Source: Desulfuromonadaceae bacterium
GTDB lineage: Bacteria; Desulfobacterota; Desulfuromonadia; Desulfuromonadales; JAHYIW01
Reading direction: 5' to 3'
DNA: 64,000 nt
Assembly: GCA_019429445.1 (NCBI GenBank)
Contig: JAHYIW010000006.1
Location: 1 to 64,000, forward strand
Under the pieces are notes generated by a model. It worked only from the letters and a program-made list of their open reading frames with translations, did no database searches and had not been told where the DNA came from. Positions 60,969 through 64,000 of this stretch are shown here, in pieces. The position numbers were made by a program, and so were the translations under genes. How positions within the stretch are numbered: position 1 is the first letter of the stretch; every line of letters begins with the position of its first letter.

Positions 60969-61072
60969 CATGTCCTCGTTCAGGGGGCAGGGCGTTCCGG
61001 TCGTTTGTGCCGGGGCTAAACCCGTCACGATTCACTATCAGGTCAGCCGCTTTCAAGCACATCCAGCTCTGG

Positions 61073-61549
61073 CTAGTCAAACTGCGACGGCGAGTGATGA
61101 TTGCCGATAATCTCCCGCACCACAGAAATCTTCTCGTGCGGAAAAGCCATTGCGTGCAGGATTTTTTCGGCCTCGTCAGGGCCGTACTTTTCCTGTAACT
61201 TGCCGGTATTGTAGCCATGCGCCGCTTCGGCCGGCTTGATGCCAACAGCGTGCAACAGTGCCGCAGCAATGATGATATCGCGGTCAATACTGATCCACTC
61301 GCAAAAAAGAATGAGATGGCTAAGCAAAAATTTCGTCCTCCAAGGCTTGGTGGTTTTTCAGGGGCGAAGGCCTACATCAGGTAGGTCGAGGTCCTGAAAA
61401 ATCAGCGTAACGACGGAGGGCGGACTTTTTGCGACGCCATCAATATTCGTTTGTTCACGACATAGATTCAGGCTGTGATGCAGCACCAGCAGCGCGTGTT
61501 CGATGCGCCGGGCGTCGGTACCGAAAAAATCGACCAAACGGCAGGGCAA
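61073..61549 (-). pseudogene. HD-superfamily protein gene split by the 148-bp element
   Basis: N-terminal part (TTG 61549 or earlier) reads DFFGTDARRIEHALLVLHH, then LNLCREQTNI. C-terminal part reads DRDIIIAAALLHAVGIK to NHHSPSQFD. Removing the element plus one target copy (156 bp, 52 codons) rejoins them in frame as a typical HD-domain protein. As it stands, a TGA inside the element stops translation. Even the rejoined protein has LLHA instead of the metal-binding LLHD, so it may have been catalytically inactive already. No ATG start is visible upstream. Confidence 0.75.
61293..61440 (-). mobile_element. 148-bp MITE-like element, copy 2, inserted in an HD-domain gene
   Basis: Same length as the copy at 11830, in inverted orientation. 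On the minus strand it begins ATGGCGTCGCAAAAAG and ends TTTTTTGCGAGTGGAT. The flanks GAATATTG and CAGTATTG agree at 6 of 8 positions, a decayed target duplication. Confidence 0.82.
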
Positions 61550-61674
61550 CTGACCGATCAGGTGTTCTATAAAGTCCGTCGTGTTGGAGGATTAAGCCAC
61601 TGTTTTATTGATAACAGAGGGCTGTTCCGGGTGCAAGCAAGAAACGGGCGGGTTGGAACCGGTTGGGTCAATTA

Positions 61675-62019
61675 TCATCCCAGCTTTTTCACAAACTCGG
61701 ACTTCAACTTCATCGCTCCGATCCCGTCAATCTTGCAATCAATGTCATGATCACCACCGACCAGACGGATGTTTTTAACCTTGGTGCCGACCTTCACCAC
61801 CAGCGACGAACCTTTGACTTTCAGATCCTTGATCACGGTGATCGTGTCGCCATTCGCCAGGACATTGCCGTTGGCATCCCTGCTAACGTCGGCATCGACA
61901 GAACCGGTCACAGCGTCAGCCAGCGCCCATTCATAAGCACATTCCGGACAAACGTACAGCGCCCCGTCTGCGTAAGTATATTCAGATCCACATTCCGGAC
62001 AATTCGGCAACGAACTCAT
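61675..62019 (-). CDS. yjdM: PhnA/YjdM-family zinc-ribbon protein
   Basis: A 114-residue protein. An N-terminal zinc ribbon ([16 protein letters not shown]) is followed by the PhnA domain [25 protein letters not shown] and [27 protein letters not shown]. Named for the phosphonate locus of E. coli, but a direct role in phosphonate use is not established. Complete, typical length. Confidence 0.93.
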   Translation of the reverse strand: MSSLPNCPECGSEYTYADGALYVCPECAYEWALADAVTGSVDADVSRDANGNVLANGDTITVIKDLKVKGSSLVVKVGTKVKNIRLVGGDHDIDCKIDGIGAMKLKSEFVKKLG

Positions 62020-62084
62020 GTATTACTCCCGTTGGTGTGTACAAAGCAAACCCTCACAGAATTGTCTGTAGGGCGTCCATGGTG

Positions 62085-62971
62085 TTAATTTACTTCCACT
62101 ATTGCGGCATGCAAGGACATCATCCTGCTCGCCAGTTTCGGATCATCCTGCCTTCGATCCGACAGGCGGCGCACGGCTGAACTGATGCTCCCGATATCCC
62201 GGTTCACCCGCCTGGCCACATCGGAAAGTGTCACGCAGCCCGATTCACGGGCCAACCAGCCCGCCACCGCGCGCGCTTCTGAAGCAATCCGCTGCTGTGC
62301 CCTTGTGCTCAACATGGGCACGTCGAGATGATAGGCGAGGCACACCTGGTCGATAATGTGTTGCGCTGTTATGTGACGCGCCATCCCCCTGAGCCGGACA
62401 GGCATTTGTTTATAAAATTGTCGTCGCCGAGAAGCCGTGAATCGGCACCGGCACCGTGAAACTCGGGACGGTGTGCTTCCCCTGCCCCGTCAAACACAAA
62501 CGCCGTGTAGGCCGCTCGCGACCTGGCAACATTTTTCCCAACTGGACAAGCACCTAATCGGTGGTCAACCACGGAAGTATTTCCCTCCCAAGGTAAGCGC
62601 GGTGACTGCTCCGGGGGTATTCTTCCGGGCTTGTGACCATCCCGGCTCGCACCGGATTGAGATGAAGGTAGCGAACCAGTTCGAGCAGATAGTTGTCACC
62701 ATCCACCAGCACGGCCTTGTAGCGTCCCTGAAAAAGATGGCCGGTCCGTTTCTCCCGCCAATTGATCCAGCGGGCATAACGGAAGGAGAGATTCTGCATG
62801 CAGCGCGAGAGAGGAATGGCACCGACTTGCAAGGCAAGGTGGATGTGGTTGGACATAAGACAAAAGGCGTGAAACCGGTAGCCAAACCGACAGATTCCTT
62901 CCTGAAGCAGCAGATAAAAACAATAGCGGTCAGCGTCGAGTAGAAACACGTCCTGCCCGCCGTTACCCCTG
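62085..62971 (-). pseudogene. REP-associated tyrosine transposase (RAYT) relic
   Basis: Three frames in succession: YHVILRGNGGQDVFLLDADR through GHLFQGRYKAVLVDGDNYLLELVRYLHLNPVRAG (Y1 transposase domain, with MSNHIHLAL as HxH), then GKNVARSRAAYTAF (62369-62560), then a DnaA-like HTH C-terminus TLSDVARRVNRDIGSISSAVRRL (62085-62405). Two frameshifts (near 62556 and 62390) and loss of the first residues show it is broken. The N-terminus is cut where the IS1380-like element begins. This family mobilises REP hairpins with a GTAG foot, like those at 6194. Confidence 0.8.
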
Positions 62972-62992
62972 AGAATTACGTGATACCTACAT

Positions 62993-64000
62993 CCTGCAAT
63001 CGTTTAAAAATAGTGGAGATTAAATAAAGAAAAGGTAATATTCCCTTGGAGTTAGATGCCAATCAAGCCATCAGGGATGGATCACCTTTCCCATGCAAAC
63101 ATTATCACAGAAAACATCGACAAGGAAACCAGAAATCAAGGGAGAGGCTACGGCAAAAGGAATGACGGTCGACACAGGCCTTATTCCTGTGCTGAAGTTT
63201 ATGGACGCCCTCCAACTTGAAAAAATGATTTCCACCATGGTGTCAACTCCTGAACGTGCCGCCAACGCAGCGTACCGTTTTTCCGATGCCGTACAGATGA
63301 CTTTTTGTGCTCAGATCGCCGGGGCAACAGCTTTAGAGTATGTCCCGAAAATATGCGGCGACGCGGTTGTCCTTCGCTGCGCAGGGTGGGAGAAGGGGCC
63401 TCATGCGACGACTCTTGGTCGTATCATCAAGGATGTCCGTGAGCGCAACATCTGCGAGTTGGAATCATTGGTCCCCAAGCTGCGTCACAAGGGTTGGAAT
63501 CGCATGCTGCGTAGCAATCGTAAACTAACCTGCGCCCTGACCGACATGATCATCGATATGGATTCAACGGTGCAGGGCGTCTGTGGTCGGCAAGAGGGGG
63601 CCAAGAAAGGATACAATCCTCACAAAAAAGGGCAGTTGGCTTATCACCCCCTGCTGGCGTTCTGTGCCGAGACCAAAGAAATTCTCCATAGCTGGTACCG
63701 TTGTGGTAGCGCTTATACCAGTAACGGAGCTGTTGAATTCCTCAAAGAGCTGATGGCCGGATTACGCCACGGGGTGAAATATCTCCTTCGTGCCGACAGC
63801 GGCTTCTTTGACGGTGATCTGCTTGACTATCTGGACTCGATTGAAGCCAGCTGCTGATCAAGCTTAAGTTGAAAAACCTGGATCAACTTCTCGCAAAGCA
63901 GAACTGGATCCTCTTTACAAAAGATCCGGGGTGGGAAGAGACAACCTTCAGCTATCAATGCGGGACCTGGTCAAAAACAAGATCTTTTGTCGCGGTACGG
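62993..64000 (+). mobile_element. IS1380-like insertion sequence (right end outside the window)
   Basis: The transposase gene at 63093 is preceded by about 100 bp of non-coding sequence reaching to the truncated RAYT 5' end, so the element's left end lies near 62985-63000, perhaps at CCTGCAATCG. The exact inverted repeat cannot be defined because the right end is missing. Confidence 0.55.
63093..64000 (+). pseudogene. IS1380-family DDE transposase, frameshifted
   Basis: MDSTVQGVCGRQEGAKKGYN, then YHPLLAF and YLLRADSGFFDGDLL match the DDE-type catalytic region of IS1380 transposases. The frame stops after IEASC at 63857, but from about 63853 another frame continues with LIKLKLKNLDQLLAKQNW to the window edge, as expected for the family (SIEAS then LIKLKLK). 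One base appears to be missing. Without correction the 254-residue product lacks its C-terminal third. Confidence 0.8.

Overview
The window looks like chromosome from a Gram-negative, respiratory Desulfuromonadales-type bacterium (Geobacter/Desulfuromonas/Pelobacter relatives). The basis is a giant multiheme c-type cytochrome, NrfHA nitrite reductase next to a haem-binding sensor kinase and sigma54 regulator, a detached F0 ATP synthase operon (atpZ-atpI-atpB-atpE), CX3CH/CX4CH haem motifs and REP/MITE-like repeats. No tRNA, rRNA or CRISPR array was recognised.

Layout. 1-9.5 kb: respiration block, with a partial cytochrome of about 32 haem motifs, nrfHA (minus strand) and a divergent two-component pair. 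The nrfH upstream region carries a good sigma54 promoter, two tandem palindromes placed like enhancer sites, and two REP-like hairpin elements in the presumed leader. 9.5-16.4 kb: housekeeping and accessory genes (HhH-GPD glycosylase, LCIB-like protein, CDGSH protein, purB), a YjjJ-type HipA kinase and a YefM/YoeB-like toxin-antitoxin pair flanked by direct repeats.

16.5-47.8 kb: a 31-kb, entirely minus-strand hybrid PKS-NRPS cluster. Two megasynthases are read as AT-ACP-KS-AT-ACP-aminotransferase-C-A-PCP-C-PCP-C and A-PCP-C-A-PCP-TE. They would build a beta-amino acyl chain, add glycine (from the A-domain code), then a residue from a module with no adenylation domain, then two more residues, the last probably aromatic, and release by the thioesterase. 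Around them are a cyclic-peptide-type ABC exporter, a lipoprotein serine hydrolase, asparagine synthetase, type II thioesterase, Sfp-type phosphopantetheinyl transferase, two solute-binding proteins, a dicarboxylate/amino-acid carrier, a prohibitin-like protein, a ParA ATPase, two DUF697 membrane proteins and an outer-membrane barrel. No described cluster with this accessory set is known to me; this is the best candidate for an undescribed system.

47.8-58.2 kb: ATP synthase F0 genes, a tandem pair of entericidin-like lipoproteins (one broken by an in-frame TGA), lspA, ileS, a RelA/SpoT-domain protein, a flavoprotein, asd and an alpha/beta hydrolase. 58.2-64 kb: a PilB-like ATPase, a GAF-like protein, an HD-domain gene split by a 148-bp MITE-like element (second copy at 11.8 kb with a perfect 8-bp target duplication), a PhnA-type protein, a frameshifted RAYT transposase relic and an IS1380-like transposase that is itself frameshifted and runs off the window.
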